DNA from: Beta vulgaris subsp. vulgaris
Taxonomy: Eukaryota > Streptophyta > Magnoliopsida > Caryophyllales > Amaranthaceae
Reading direction: 5' to 3'
DNA length: 64,000 nt
Assembly: GCF_026745355.1 (NCBI RefSeq)
Contig: NC_079205.1
Coordinates: 50,888,916 to 50,952,915 of the forward strand
Part shown: piece after piece, positions 51,858-62,119 of the stretch
How positions within the stretch are numbered: the first letter of the stretch is position 1
Layout of the letters: every line of letters begins with the position of its first letter
Notes under the pieces: model-generated
Seen by the model: the letters and a program-made list of their open reading frames with translations, nothing else
Databases searched by the model: none
Told to the model about the DNA's origin: nothing
Made by a program: the position numbers and the translations under genes

Positions 51858-54697
51858 CTCATAATCTGTTGAGTGTCGGACAACTCATGAAAACTGGATA
51901 TTCAATCTTGTTTGATGATGCATGATGTGTCATACAACATAAGAAAACTGGAAATACTATTGCAAATATGCAAGTGGCTAAAAACAATATGTTTTCTCTT
52001 CAAGTATCCAGTGTTGTAAATGATGCTCTTGTTGTTAAAGGGGTTAATACTGAAGAAGATTTATGGCATTTACGCTATGGGCATCTCAATGTAAATGGAC
52101 TTAAGTTGTTAAGTCAAAAGAAAATGGTTGTTGGTCTTCCAAAAATTAGTACCATTAATTTTTGTGAAGGATGTATACCAGGAAAACAAAGCATGAATTC
52201 TTTTCCTAGTGGACAGTCGTGGAGAGCCTCTAATGTTCTTGAATTACTTCATGCTGATTGTGTGGTCCGCTGAAAACAGAGTCACTTGGTGGGAGTAAGT
52301 ACTTCTTGTTGCTTACTGATGACTATTGTCGATGGAGTTGGGTTTACTTCTTAAAGTTCAAATCTGAGGCCTTTGAAACTCTTAAGAAGTTTAAGGTATT
52401 AGTGGAGAAACATAGTGGCAGGTACATTAAAACTCTTCGAACCGATTGTGGTGGTGAATTTTGTTCCGATGAGTTTAACACCCATTGTGAGGAGCATGGA
52501 ATACGGAGGGAGCTTACTGCACCACGTACACCAGAATGGAATGGTGTTGCCGAACGTAAGAATCGAACAATGGTGGAGATGGCAAGAAGCATGTTAAAGG
52601 CAAAAAATCTACCAAACATGTTTTGGGGAGAAGCAATAGCTACTGCGGTTTATCTTTTAAATTTGTCTCCGACAAAGGCAGTCATGAATCAGACCTCCTA
52701 TGAAGCATGGCAGGGAAGAAAACCCAGGGTAAGTCACTTGAAAGTCTTTAGATGTATAGCATATGCTTTACTTGAAAATCGCTCAAAGTTGGATGAGAAG
52801 TCGCAAAAATGTATTTTCATTGGTTATTGTACAAAATCTAAAGCATATCGGTTATATAATCCAGTAAGTGGCAAAGTTATTGTTAGTAGAAATGTCATCT
52901 TTAATGAAGAAGACAGGTGGGAATGGAGTTCTACTAACAATGAGGCAGAATCTGTAGAGTTTGCAGACTCAGTGAATGAAGAAGTACCGGCTACAGCCCG
53001 TGAAACAGAGACGTCGTCTATCGAGCCCACTCCGACAAGCAGCCCCAGGACACCATCCAGCTCATCTCCTGGAAGCATGAGGTCTGAAGAATCACCTAAG
53101 AAGTTTAAAAGTCTTAATGACATTTATGCCACATGTGATTTTGCTTTGTATGTTTCTGACCCAACTAGTTATAAAGATGCAGCAGATATGAAAGTTTGGC
53201 AGGTAGCAATGGCAGAAGAGATGTCTGCGATTGAAAGGAATGAGACTTGGGAGCTCGTTGACTTACCAAAAGGTAAGAATGTCATTGGCTTGAAGTGGGT
53301 GTATCGTACAAAGTACAATGATGATGGTTCCGTTCAGAAGCACAAAGCTCGTTTGGTCGCCAAGGGGTACTCACAACAACATGGAGTCGACTACGAAGAA
53401 ACGTTCTCTTCGGTTGCTCGTTTTGAAACCGTGAGAACTTTTTTAGCAGCGCAGTTACAGTGGCCCGTGTATCAGTTTGACGTAAAATCTGCTTTCCTCA
53501 ATGGTGAACTGGAGGAAGAGGTTTACGTCAGTCAACCCCTGCTACAGTAGACGGACACAAAGTCTTCAAGTTGAAGAAAGCGCTTTATGGCCTTAAGCAA
53601 GCGCCACGAGCATGGTATAGCAAGATTGACACTTATTTCTTAAAGAGTGGATTTGAGAGGAGAAGAAACGAGCCAACTCGCTATTTGAAGAAACAAGGTA
53701 TGACTGATTTTTTACTTGTGTGTCTCTATGTTGATGACATGATATATATGGGATCAAGTGAGTCTATTGTTGCTGAGTTCAAAGCCTCTATGATGAAAAG
53801 TTTTGAGATGTCAGATTTAGGCCTACTGCATTACTTTCTTGGCATTGAGGTGAATCAAAGTTCTGATGGAATTTTTATTTCTCAAAGAAAGTATGCAAAT
53901 GATTTACTTAAACGACTCAACATGCTTAAATGCAAATCTGCACCTACGACTATGAATGTGAATGAGTCTCTTACGGAAAATGATGGTTCTGGAATGTCAA
54001 ATGCAAGCTATTTTAGAAGTCTTGTTGGCGGGTTAAATTATTTGTCACACACAAGGCCTGACATTGCGTTCCCAGTTAGCAAGGTTTCAAGGTTTATGCA
54101 TAATCCATCAATGCATCACCTTGGAGCTGCAAAGAGAATCCTTCATTATATTACTGGAATGGAACTACAGATTATGGGCTTTGGTATTCAAAGGTGACGA
54201 AGTTTGTGTTAACAGGCTTTGTTGACAGTGATTGGGCTGGTAGTTTAGATGACAGAAAGAGTACTTCAGGCTACATTTTTACACTTGGTTCAGGTGTAAT
54301 CTCTTGGAGTTCAAAGAAGCAAGATGTTGTGGCATTATCTTCATCTGAAGCCGAATATATTGCAGCTATTGCTTCAGCTTGTCAAGTAGTATGGCTAAGA
54401 AGATTATTGGCAGATCTTGGTCAAGTTCAAGAAGGCGCGACATCAATATATTGTGACAACAAGGCAACGATAGCTATGACAAAAAATCCGGCATTTCATA
54501 GCCGCACTAAGCATATTGATATTCGCTATCATTTTATTCGTGATTTAGTTATTGCTGAGGAGATTGAACTGAAGCACTGTGGCACTAATGATCAAGTTGC
54601 TGATAACCTTACTAAGTCTCTGGCATACGGCAAGCATGAGAAATTCAGAATGCTTATGGGAGTCACTACTTTTGTAGCAAGGGGGGGTGTTAGTTAA
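51858..54697 (+). pseudogene. Host Copia pol: GAG-pre-integrase, integrase, RT, RNase H
   Basis: Resumes with NLLSVGQLMKTGYSILFDD. Then WHLRYGHLNVNGLKLLS; integrase DDYCRWSWVYFLKF, RTDCGGEFCSDEF, TPEWNGVAERKNRTM; RT WELVDLPKGKNVIGLKWVY, QFDVKSAFLNGELEEEVYV, catalytic LYVDDMIYM; RNase H FVDSDWAGSLDDRKSTSGY, SSSEAEYIAA and ending VARGGVS at 54697. Frameshifts at about 52258, 53545 and 54175 and a TGA near 51923. The polypurine tract AAGGGGGGG overlaps the end and precedes the 3' LTR. Confidence 0.94.
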
Positions 54698-54963
54698 TGC
54701 ACAAAAGTAGTAGTTAGTGCATTAGTGGAAGATCATGTTCCTAAATAATAGTAGCTTAATTAGAAGTTAGTTGATTTGATTTGTTAGTGAAGCATTACGT
54801 GGGATCATGTTGACCCACTCTTTCTTAATTGCTAGTTTGTAGCTTGTTAGTTTAATTTTGTGAGCCTATTTAAGTGGGTCTAGTTGTTTCCTTTATTTCA
54901 ATAGTAATGCATTCAGTGAATGAAAGCCTTTGTTTTGTCTTCTATTTTCTCAATATTTCCAAC
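54688..54963 (+). repeat. 3' LTR of the host Copia, abutting ankyrin exon 2
   Basis: TGTTAGTTAATGCAC...CAATATTTCCAAC. The final A of the LTR is missing relative to the 5' copy. Its end lies 21 bp before the exon-2 start. Confidence 0.92.
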
Positions 54964-54984
54964 TTCCCCTTCTGCTATTGACAG

Positions 54985-55581
54985 TGGACATATGTAGAAG
55001 ACTGCTAGAGAGACGCTTTCATTTAAAGGAGTATGAAAATGAACTGGAACCAACCTACCTTCGTCATTGGATACAGGGTAATCATATAGAGTTCTTACAC
55101 TTTTTCTTAGTTGATGATGGTCCACCAAAACCTTGGTCTCAGGATCGCAGGAAAGCAATCAGTACGGCTAACAAATCAAATCAACAAAATGCTCTTCATG
55201 ATGCCGTAGACTGGGACAATGTTGAAGCTGCAACCCTCCTCATAAGTGCATGGTTAAGCAACAATGATCACAATCAGATCAGACCATGGTTACAAAAGAA
55301 TTATAATGAGGAGATTCCTTTGCTTATGGCTTTTAAGTACGCTGACGAGGAAGACATGGCCTTGGCTTTGTTAAATAATCCTGCAGGGAGTACTGACCCG
55401 TTAGAACAGTGCAAGACAGCCTCTATACAAGGCAGCCCGCTGTTTTTGTCAATCCAAAAGCAGTGGAGCAAAGTAGCAGACACAATTCTTCCTTTATACA
55501 AAAGAGCGAAATTGCTTGGTGAAGACTCGCATACCTGCATGGGCAAACAAAATCCTTTGCATGTTGCTTTTAAATGCCCAG
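54985..55581 (+). CDS. Ankyrin-repeat protein, second recognised exon
   Basis: 597 bp between acceptor TTGACAG| and donor CCCAG|GTAATAG, phase 1 to phase 1, fully open. Reads DICRRLLERRFHLKEYENEL, YLRHWIQGNHIEFLHFFLVD, then ankyrin units QQNALHDAVDWDNVEAATLL, EIPLLMAFKYADEEDMALAL, GSPLFLSIQKQWSKVADTIL and the half-repeat NPLHVAFKCPG. The module order is the same as exon 25288-25807, so the gene grew by exon duplication. The start completes the half-repeat left open at the end of that exon. A further exon is expected downstream. No stop or frameshift is present, suggesting the gene was under constraint until recently. Confidence 0.85.
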
Positions 55582-56297
55582 GTAATAGAGTTTATCTCTC
55601 ATGACTACTTCTTAATTCTATATTTATGTATTCTCTTTTGTTAACCTATTTACTGATCTTATCTGTCATAAAGTCGCATTCTCATTTTCTCATGCATTGT
55701 TTTAGGGGACGTAAATTATTACAAGATTTTCTCTGTGGAATATTTGACACTGTTTACTTTACTAAATTATTACAAGATTTTGTTAGGATTTTATGGGATA
55801 CTGTTATGTAGATGTCGTTCTAATCTAAGTTTTAAGGTATGGAGAAAGTAAAAGATCCTATATATGGGATAGATTCTCAACTAATTATGAAACACAAGAA
55901 TCAAATAAAATGATTCACTGTGTCTATAATAGTATCAATTATTGACTTAGTCGAATATCAAAAATATTAGTTAGGTCTCTCTCGATCACTAAGACTCTTG
56001 GACTTTTGGATACTCTCGCACTTTTGAATGCTCTTGCACTCACTGACTCACATTCACATTCACATTCACTCCTCTAGTTGTAAAGAAGAGAACTATATCT
56101 CAATCTACATAACTCATTATTAGCAATACTCGATAGAGGAGAGAGTCACCACATAAAGGTTGGCAGGGTTCCATCCTAAAGTCAATTGGTGATAGGTGGA
56201 GTAACCCACCGACCACCAATCTATATGTTATTCATTCTGTCTCTATATTCTTCAATGTGGGACAATTATTCCTAACATGTGGGCTTTACTTTTAACA
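55582..56297. other. Following intron or flank of the ankyrin gene
   Basis: AT-rich. A possible acceptor TTGTTTTAG with a short open stretch at 55707-55830 (repeat of AAATTATTACAAGATTTT) is only a weak exon candidate. 55990-56280 on the minus strand begins TGTTAGGAATAATTGTCCCA and resembles a TRIM/Copia LTR. Its similarity to 40919-41120 (CCACATTG, CACCAATTG, GGATGGAACC) is seen by eye. Confidence 0.45.
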
Positions 56298-56302
56298 TAA
56301 CC

Positions 56303-56460
56303 TGTACAAGTGTGGGAAATAATTGTGTTAACCTGTTGTAGGTTAACCTGGCATTCAATATATATAGCGTTTACAATACAGACCCATGACTATGAAAGTA
56401 ATACCCTTCTACCCTTTACAATATAATATTTTCCTTTTACATATAATATTATCCAATACA
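56303..56460 (-). repeat. 3' LTR of the short-LTR Copia
   Basis: 158 bp, + strand TGTACAAGTG...CAATACA. It has a 15-16 bp internal duplication (TTAACCTGTTGTAGGTTAAC) absent from the other LTR. Confidence 0.88.
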
Positions 56461-56465
56461 CCCCC

Positions 56466-56851
56466 TCAATCTTTATGGGGTGAAACAACGGATAGATTGG
56501 TACGATGTTTAGTAATTAAGTCAGTAGATAGACCTTTAGTAAAGATGTCTGCAACCTGAGACTGTGTAGGAACATGTCGAACAATAAGACCTCCCTTGGC
56601 AACCATTTCTCGAACAAAGTGATAGTCAACATCGATATGTTTGCTACGATCATGATGAACTAGATTAGCAGTGAGATAAGTAGCAGAGACATTGTCGCAA
56701 TAGACAATCACAGGACGACGGAGAAAATGGCCAATGTCAGCAAGAAGTTGTTTGAGCCAAATAGTTTCTGCAGCTGTGTAGGCAACTGCCCTGTATTCAG
56801 CTTCAGTGGAGGATTTGGAGACAGTAGGTTGCTTTTTAGAACGCCAGGAAA
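56466..56851 (-). pseudogene. Short-LTR Copia RNase H, C-terminal part
   Basis: From about 56850 it reads LISWRSKKQPTVSKSSTEAE, YRAVAYTAAETIWLKQLLAD, then VIVYCDNVSATYLTANLVHH, DRSKHIDVDYHFVREMV and VADIFTKGLS, ending at 56466. It is the out-of-frame continuation of the 56852-58708 segment (1-nt loss after GYAVFLG). Confidence 0.92.
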
Positions 56852-58708
56852 TTAAATTCTTCCCAAGAAAACAGCATAGCCAGTAGTAGAACGCCGTGTG
56901 TCAGGACATCCTGCCCAATCTGCATCAGAATAGGCAATAATAATAGTAGGAGAGCTGCTGTATAAATACAGCCCATAATCCAAAGTGCCCTGCAGATATC
57001 TGAAAATTCTTTTCACAGCATGAAGGTGAGTAGTACGAGGAGCATGCATAAACTGGGACACCATATTAACAGCATAAGCAATATCAGGACGAGTCATAGT
57101 TAAGTACTGCAATGCACCAACCATACTACGATAATCTGTGGGATCAGCAAGAAGTTCTCCATCAAGCAGAGACAATGTTACTCTAGAGACAACAGGAGTG
57201 GTAACTGGTTTAACAGTATGAAGATGGAATTTACGAAGTAAATCAGAAACATACTTATGTTGGGACAAAAATAAACCAGAGAGAGTACGCACAACCTGTA
57301 CACCTAAGAAATAATGAAGATCCCCTAAATCCTTCATAGCAAATTGAGAAGAAAGAACAGAGATGAATTTGGCAACAAGAGGAGGACTACTACCAGTTAT
57401 GACAATGTCATCGACATATAAGAGAAGAATAATGAGATGACCACAATATTTGAGAGTGAACATAGAAGTGTCACAACTGCTGCACTTGAAACCAATAGAT
57501 AAAAGAAAATTACTAAACCAAGAAAACCAAACTCTAAGAGCTTGTTTCAAACCATAAATGGACTTACAAAGACGACAAATATGAGTAGGTTTAGATGGAT
57601 GAATAAAACTCGGAGGTTGACGCATATAAACCTCTTCATTGAGAAAACCATGAAGAAACGCATTTTTGACATCTAACTGACGAATAGACCATTTAAGCGA
57701 AACAGCAATAGTAAGAACCAAGCGAACAGTAGTAGATTTAACAATAGGACTAAAGGTTTCAAAGTAATCAATGCCTGCCTGCTGGTGATTGCCAAAAACA
57801 ACAAGTCTAGCTTTGAACCGCTCCACAGAACCGTCAGAATGATATTTAATCTTGTAAATCCACTTACAACCAAGTAGATTCTTATCATAGTTGCGATGTA
57901 CCAACTCCCATGTGTCATTTTTAATCAAAGCATTATATTCATCTAACATAGCTTGACGCCAACGTGAGTCTTTAGAAGCTTGTTTAAAATTAGTCGGTTC
58001 AGACTCAACAATATTAGTTTTTAAGCCCATAATAATCTTTGGTTTAGACACACCGACTTTGAGGCGAGTGACCATTGGATGATGGTTAGCTACAGACACC
58101 GAGGGAGGAGGGTGGACAGGGGGGGACGCAGGGCTAGGCGACACGGGAGGCGAGGGACTAGGCGGCGTAGGCGAGCGAGAAAGCTCGCTAGGGGAGGGGG
58201 ACCACCCAGCTAGGCGTGACGCAGCAAGGGGCAAGACAGGGGACTCGGACGGTCGGAGGGCGACAGGGCTATACCCAGCAGCCGAGACAGGAGGAAGGCC
58301 AGGCGCGGCTGGGTCCTCGACATGGGCCGACGCAGGGGACGGGGAGACCGCGACAGGCGAGAGAGGTGGCTGGGCAGCAGAGCTGCGTGTGATAGGGTCA
58401 GACACTGGTCGAGGCACAGAAACCAAGGGACGGGCAACATTAGTAACAGGCCAGTCAGCAGACAAGACACTAGGAGACGTGTAAGGCTCATGAAACGCAG
58501 GACCAACCAAAGCACGATACGGAAATTTATGTTCATGAAAAAGGACATGACGACTAGTGTAGACTTTCTTGGTAGTAGGATCAAAACATTGATACCCTTT
58601 ATATTCCAATGCATATCCAATAAAAACACAAGTTTTAGATTTAGGTTGCAGTTTGTGATTTTTAGAGTTCAAAAACAAAGGAAAGCGTTCACATCCAAAT
58701 GTTTTCAA
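56852..58708 (-). pseudogene. Short-LTR Copia integrase C-terminus, RT and RNase H start
   Basis: 618 open codons. KTCVFIGYALEYKGYQCFDP (integrase C-terminus), a proline/serine-rich stretch at about 90-205, then RT: NTWELVHRN, LGCKWIYKIKYHSDGSVERF, RQLDVKNAFLHGFLNEEVYM, SIYGLKQALRVWFSWFSNFL, catalytic LLLYVDDIVITG, MKDLGDLHYFLGVQVV, and RNase H start YSDADWAGCPDTRRSTTGYA. The RT core looks intact. The proline-rich insert is long, as in other plant Copias. Confidence 0.94.
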
Positions 58709-59165
58709 AAATTGATATGAAGGAGAACGATGAAATAATTTTTCAAAGGGAGAAACACCCCCTAAAACCGAGCTAGGTAATCAATTGATAGTGTAAGTGG
58801 CAGTATATGATGCATCAACCCAAAATTCCGTAGGAAAGTCAGAATGAATAATCATAGTACGAGCCATTTCAATGATATGACGATGTTTGCGTTCTGCAAC
58901 ACCGTTTTGAGCTGGAGTATGGGGACAAGATTTTTGAAAATAATACCATTGTCAGAAAAATGTTGAGAAGAGGAGAATTGTCAAATTCTCTTCCTCCATC
59001 ACTTTGAAAAATTTTAATTTTGCAATTAAAAAGATTTTCAACCATCTTTTGAAACATAAGGAATTTTGAATAAGCTTCCGATTTTCGACGTAAAGGATAA
59101 ATCAAGGAATAGCATGAAAAATCATCAACAAACACAACATAATAGCGAAATAATTGATTTGACAA
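58709..59165 (-). pseudogene. Short-LTR Copia integrase core, decayed
   Basis: YYVVFVDDFSCYSLIYPLRR and FQSDGGREFDNSPL show the first two catalytic aspartates. After a frameshift near 58930 the third block (TPAQNGVAERKHRH-like) can be followed in another frame to about 58870. The region 58710-58868 links to the next open segment. Confidence 0.85.
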
Positions 59166-59256
59166 ACCAGGAGATTGCCAAAGATCACTATAATTTTATA
59201 TAATGGATAGGTAGAAATATGTTCAACAGAATCAAAAGGTAAACGATGTATTTTCC

Positions 59257-59783
59257 CTACTTACATCCTACACAATCATCATGAAACTTAGAGGTACATG
59301 TGATGTATTTATTTGAACATAATTTTCCTATAATGCTAGAAGATGTATGACCCAGACGAGCATGCCACACGTCACTCGACTCCTTAGTGGCTAGGAAAGC
59401 AGGAACAGAAGGCTCAGGAGGGACAATGCTGGGCTGTAGAGGGTAGACACCTTGCTTACTGGTTCCCTGAAGCAGAACTTCCCCCGTTATCTGGTCCTTA
59501 ACATAAACAGAATTTTTATCAAAACTCACAACACAATCATTTTCATGACACAACTTGTTAACTGATAATAAATTATGTTTTAAATTAGGGACATGACAGA
59601 CAGATGATAAACGGAGGGGACGATTGCAGTTTTTAAAGTTAAATTTCCAGTACTTTTAATTGGTAAGGTACCATTACCAACTACAACAGAACTAGACCCA
59701 GTATAAGGAGTTTTAATAGAGAACGTACCATCCTGAGGAGTCATGTGGATGCAGCTCCCGAATCGGGTACCAGACTGAGTCAT
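59257..59783 (-). pseudogene. Short-LTR Copia protease and GAG-pre-integrase
   Basis: The protease region has HMTPQDGTFSIKTPYTGSSS and VVGNGTLPIKSTGNL; the DSGA motif just before it is frame-shifted. The GAG-pre-integrase segment (59553-59257) has VSFDKNSVYVKDQITGEVLL, DVWHARLGHTSSSIIGKLCS and CVGCK. Confidence 0.85.
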
Positions 59784-59849
59784 TGTTTCACCACCAACAG
59801 ACAGTGCAGCTAAGCTCGAGTGACACTTTCTGAGGAGGAGGGAACAAAG

Positions 59850-61377
59850 TTATGATTGAAACGCTGGGGACAGTAGGCAGCTTGGTGACCTGGAAACCAA
59901 CAAAACCACATGTATCAGAAGTAGGGGTAGAGGTAACATTGTTACTATTGATGAATTACTCCCTGTAGACGACAAATTATTAGTAATATAATCTAGGCAA
60001 GGCGTACTATAGGATGACAAGTTAGAAAATTTACTTATACCATTTGAGCGTCCCCGATTACCATTGTTGTTGTTGTTTCCTCCAGAGCCACGATTATTAT
60101 TGTTGCCACCATTCCAACCATTATTATTCCGAGCATTGTTGCCCCCACGATGATTATTACCACCTCTGTTTCTGTTATTCCTTCCCCGATTTCTCTCTCC
60201 AGAATTATTCTGGGAGGAGGAAGGTGAACTAGTACCAGTAGATTTAACGGCAAGTAAGGCATGATGGGATGAGGAATCAAATGCATCCTTAGAAGATTTC
60301 AATCTTTGTTCATGCAGTAGCAACTTGGGACGCAAATCATCAAAAGTTATTGGGAAAGGATAATGCAGGAGGGTAGTAACTATATGATCGTACTCAGGAT
60401 CACGATCTAAACCAAAGAGGGTATACTGCACTAAATCCTGGTTCGACACAGGACATTGAATAGCAACTAAGGAATTAGCAATCACCTTAATCTCATGTAA
60501 ATATCCATCCATTGTCTGAGAATCAATCTTTTTAATACGAGTTAACCTTCCCTTTAATTCTATAGATCGGGCCATACTAGCATGCATAAATCTAGTTTGC
60601 AATCTAGTCCAAATTTCCACAGAACTAGATAAATCATGTACATCCACGAAAACATCCCTAGATAAGGTGGCAAAAATCCATGATTTAATTTGTTGATCCA
60701 CACGTAAATATTCATAAAAGGGAGGATTAGGAATCGTAATACCACTTTCATCAATAACAGTAGCAGGAGGAATAGTAGCAGAACCATCAACCATGCCAAG
60801 CAGTTGATGGGAAAGTAATAAACAAGTAATTTGGGTTTTCCATAACAAATAATCCTCTGGAGAAGAAAGAGTAATAGTTACCAAATTACTGAGATTAGGA
60901 GATGAGAGTTGTGGAAGGGCAAATAAACACCGAAGGACCTAGCATGTTGTAGGTCGGAAAGGGACCAGAGGTGGTCGGCTGGGGAGCAGCTCCGGTGTGG
61001 GTCGGAAAACCCAGAGGAAAGCGCGGTGAGGCGCGGGACGAGGTGGGCTGCTGTGAGACACCTACGTGGGGTTGGCCGGAGAAAGAGCCAACTACAACCG
61101 AGGACGGAACAGCAGCCGTCCAAGACGCCGAGAATGACTGCGAGATGTGCGACGGGGTGGCCGGAGAAGCACCGATGTGGTGCAGGCCGGAGGAAAACAC
61201 AGCGGAGGTCGCGGACGATCCTGCAGTAGACCAGAGAACTGGTACAGAAGGCGCCGGAAGAGACGCGAACGGATCGACAGAGGGAGGACGGTCTGACGCC
61301 GGTGAAGAAAAACCGGTGGTCGTCGGCGGCGAAGACGGTGCAAGAGCAGCGGCGGAAGCGTGGGCAAGATGATCCAT
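59850..61377 (-). pseudogene. Short-LTR Copia gag
   Basis: Starts MDHLAHASAAALAPSSPPTT (61377), a serine/proline-rich leader of 160 codons. It shifts frame near 60915 and continues at 60884 with VTITLSSPEDYLLWKTQITC (DUF4219-like), the UBN2-type capsid (SWIFATLSRDVFVDVHDLSS, MDGYLHEIKVIANSLVAIQC, LHYPFPITFDDLRPKLLLHE), and an arginine/asparagine/glycine-rich tail. No CCHC knuckle is visible; the N/G/R-rich tail may replace it for RNA binding, as in some Copia gags. Confidence 0.9.
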
Positions 61378-61457
61378 CGCAGAGAAAAAAACGTGAAAAA
61401 AACTGAGATTTGTTTTTGGTGGTTTTTTTTTTCAGTAAATCTGTGGCTGTGATACCA

Positions 61458-61595
61458 TGTACAAGTGTGGGAAATAATTGTGTTAACCTGGCATTCAATA
61501 TATATAGTGTTTACAATACAGACCCATGACTATGAAAGTACCCTTCTACCCTTTACAATATAATATTATCCTTTTACATATAATATTATCCAATA
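61458..61595 (-). repeat. 5' LTR of the short-LTR Copia
   Basis: 138 bp; + strand TGTACAAGTGTGG...ATCCAATA. The terminal CA (TG on the minus strand) is missing next to the TSD TAACC. Otherwise it aligns with 56303-56460. Confidence 0.85.
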
Positions 61596-61600
61596 TAACC

Positions 61601-62119
61601 AAACCAAAATAATCAATCAATATTAATGGCATAATATGGATTATGTGATCCTACTTAATCATGAAATAATGGATATGAACTAGATCCGAAAATGAAAACA
61701 TAATTAAAAGAAAGAGAAAGAATTAAGTAACAATGCCTCGACGAAATAAATTAATGTAGTTCATGAGGAACACCAAGGCTAAAAAAATAAAAATAAAAAG
61801 CATGAAATCCTTGTCTCTGTTGTGATATTAGAAAGTCTAATTAATAAAATTAAAACTAAACGAATAATAATGAGTGAGCGATTTCTCATGTATGAGTCGT
61901 TCCTAAAATATATTTATGAGACTACGTTTCCTAATATGATGTTTCCTCCAAAGATCTCGCCCATATATGTATATCTAAGTTTCCTAATATATGAAACTAA
62001 GTTTCGAGATAAAGAGCGTCGTCGAAATGTTCAGTAAAAACCATATACCGGCTAATTCTTAGTCTTAAACTTCTTTTCTAGTACGTACCTAGTATCATTG
62101 AATTTATACGATCCTTTTC
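61601..62119. other. Interval without recognised features
   Basis: AT-rich sequence between the short-LTR Copia and the third LINE. Nothing coding or repetitive was recognised. Confidence 0.5.

Larger units (their letters stand above)
39409..54963 (+). mobile_element. Copia retrotransposon with two nested insertions, in the ankyrin intron
   Basis: LTRs at 39409-39685 and 54688-54963. Without its nested elements (1.4 kb and 9.4 kb, plus duplicated TSDs) the element is about 4.7 kb, normal for Copia. gag-pol pieces: 39868-39960, 41386-42432 and 51858-54697. No TSD matches around it (AAAAT left, TTCCC right) and the first bases of the 5' LTR differ, so an end was altered after insertion. It ends 21 bp upstream of ankyrin exon 2. 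Confidence 0.9.
25808..54984 (+). other. Inferred 29.2 kb intron of the ankyrin gene, filled with transposable elements
   Basis: The donor GTGCG at 25808 and the acceptor TTGACAG ending at 54984 are phase-compatible (both phase 1) and join homologous ankyrin modules. Nearly all intervening sequence from 27979 onward is transposon-derived. Large TE-laden introns are known in plants, but whether this one is still spliced, or the gene was killed by the insertions, cannot be told from sequence. Confidence 0.6.
56303..61595 (-). mobile_element. Ty1/copia retrotransposon with very short LTRs, defective
   Basis: LTRs 56303-56460 (3' LTR) and 61458-61595 (5' LTR), TSD TAACC (56298-56302 and 61596-61600). 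PBS TGGTATCACAGCC on the minus strand (61445-61457); PPT TTGAGGGGG. gag-pol is spread over 61377-56466 with several frameshifts. The asparagine/glycine-rich gag tail and LTRs near 140-158 bp suggest an Ale/Retrofit-type lineage (tentative). Confidence 0.9.
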
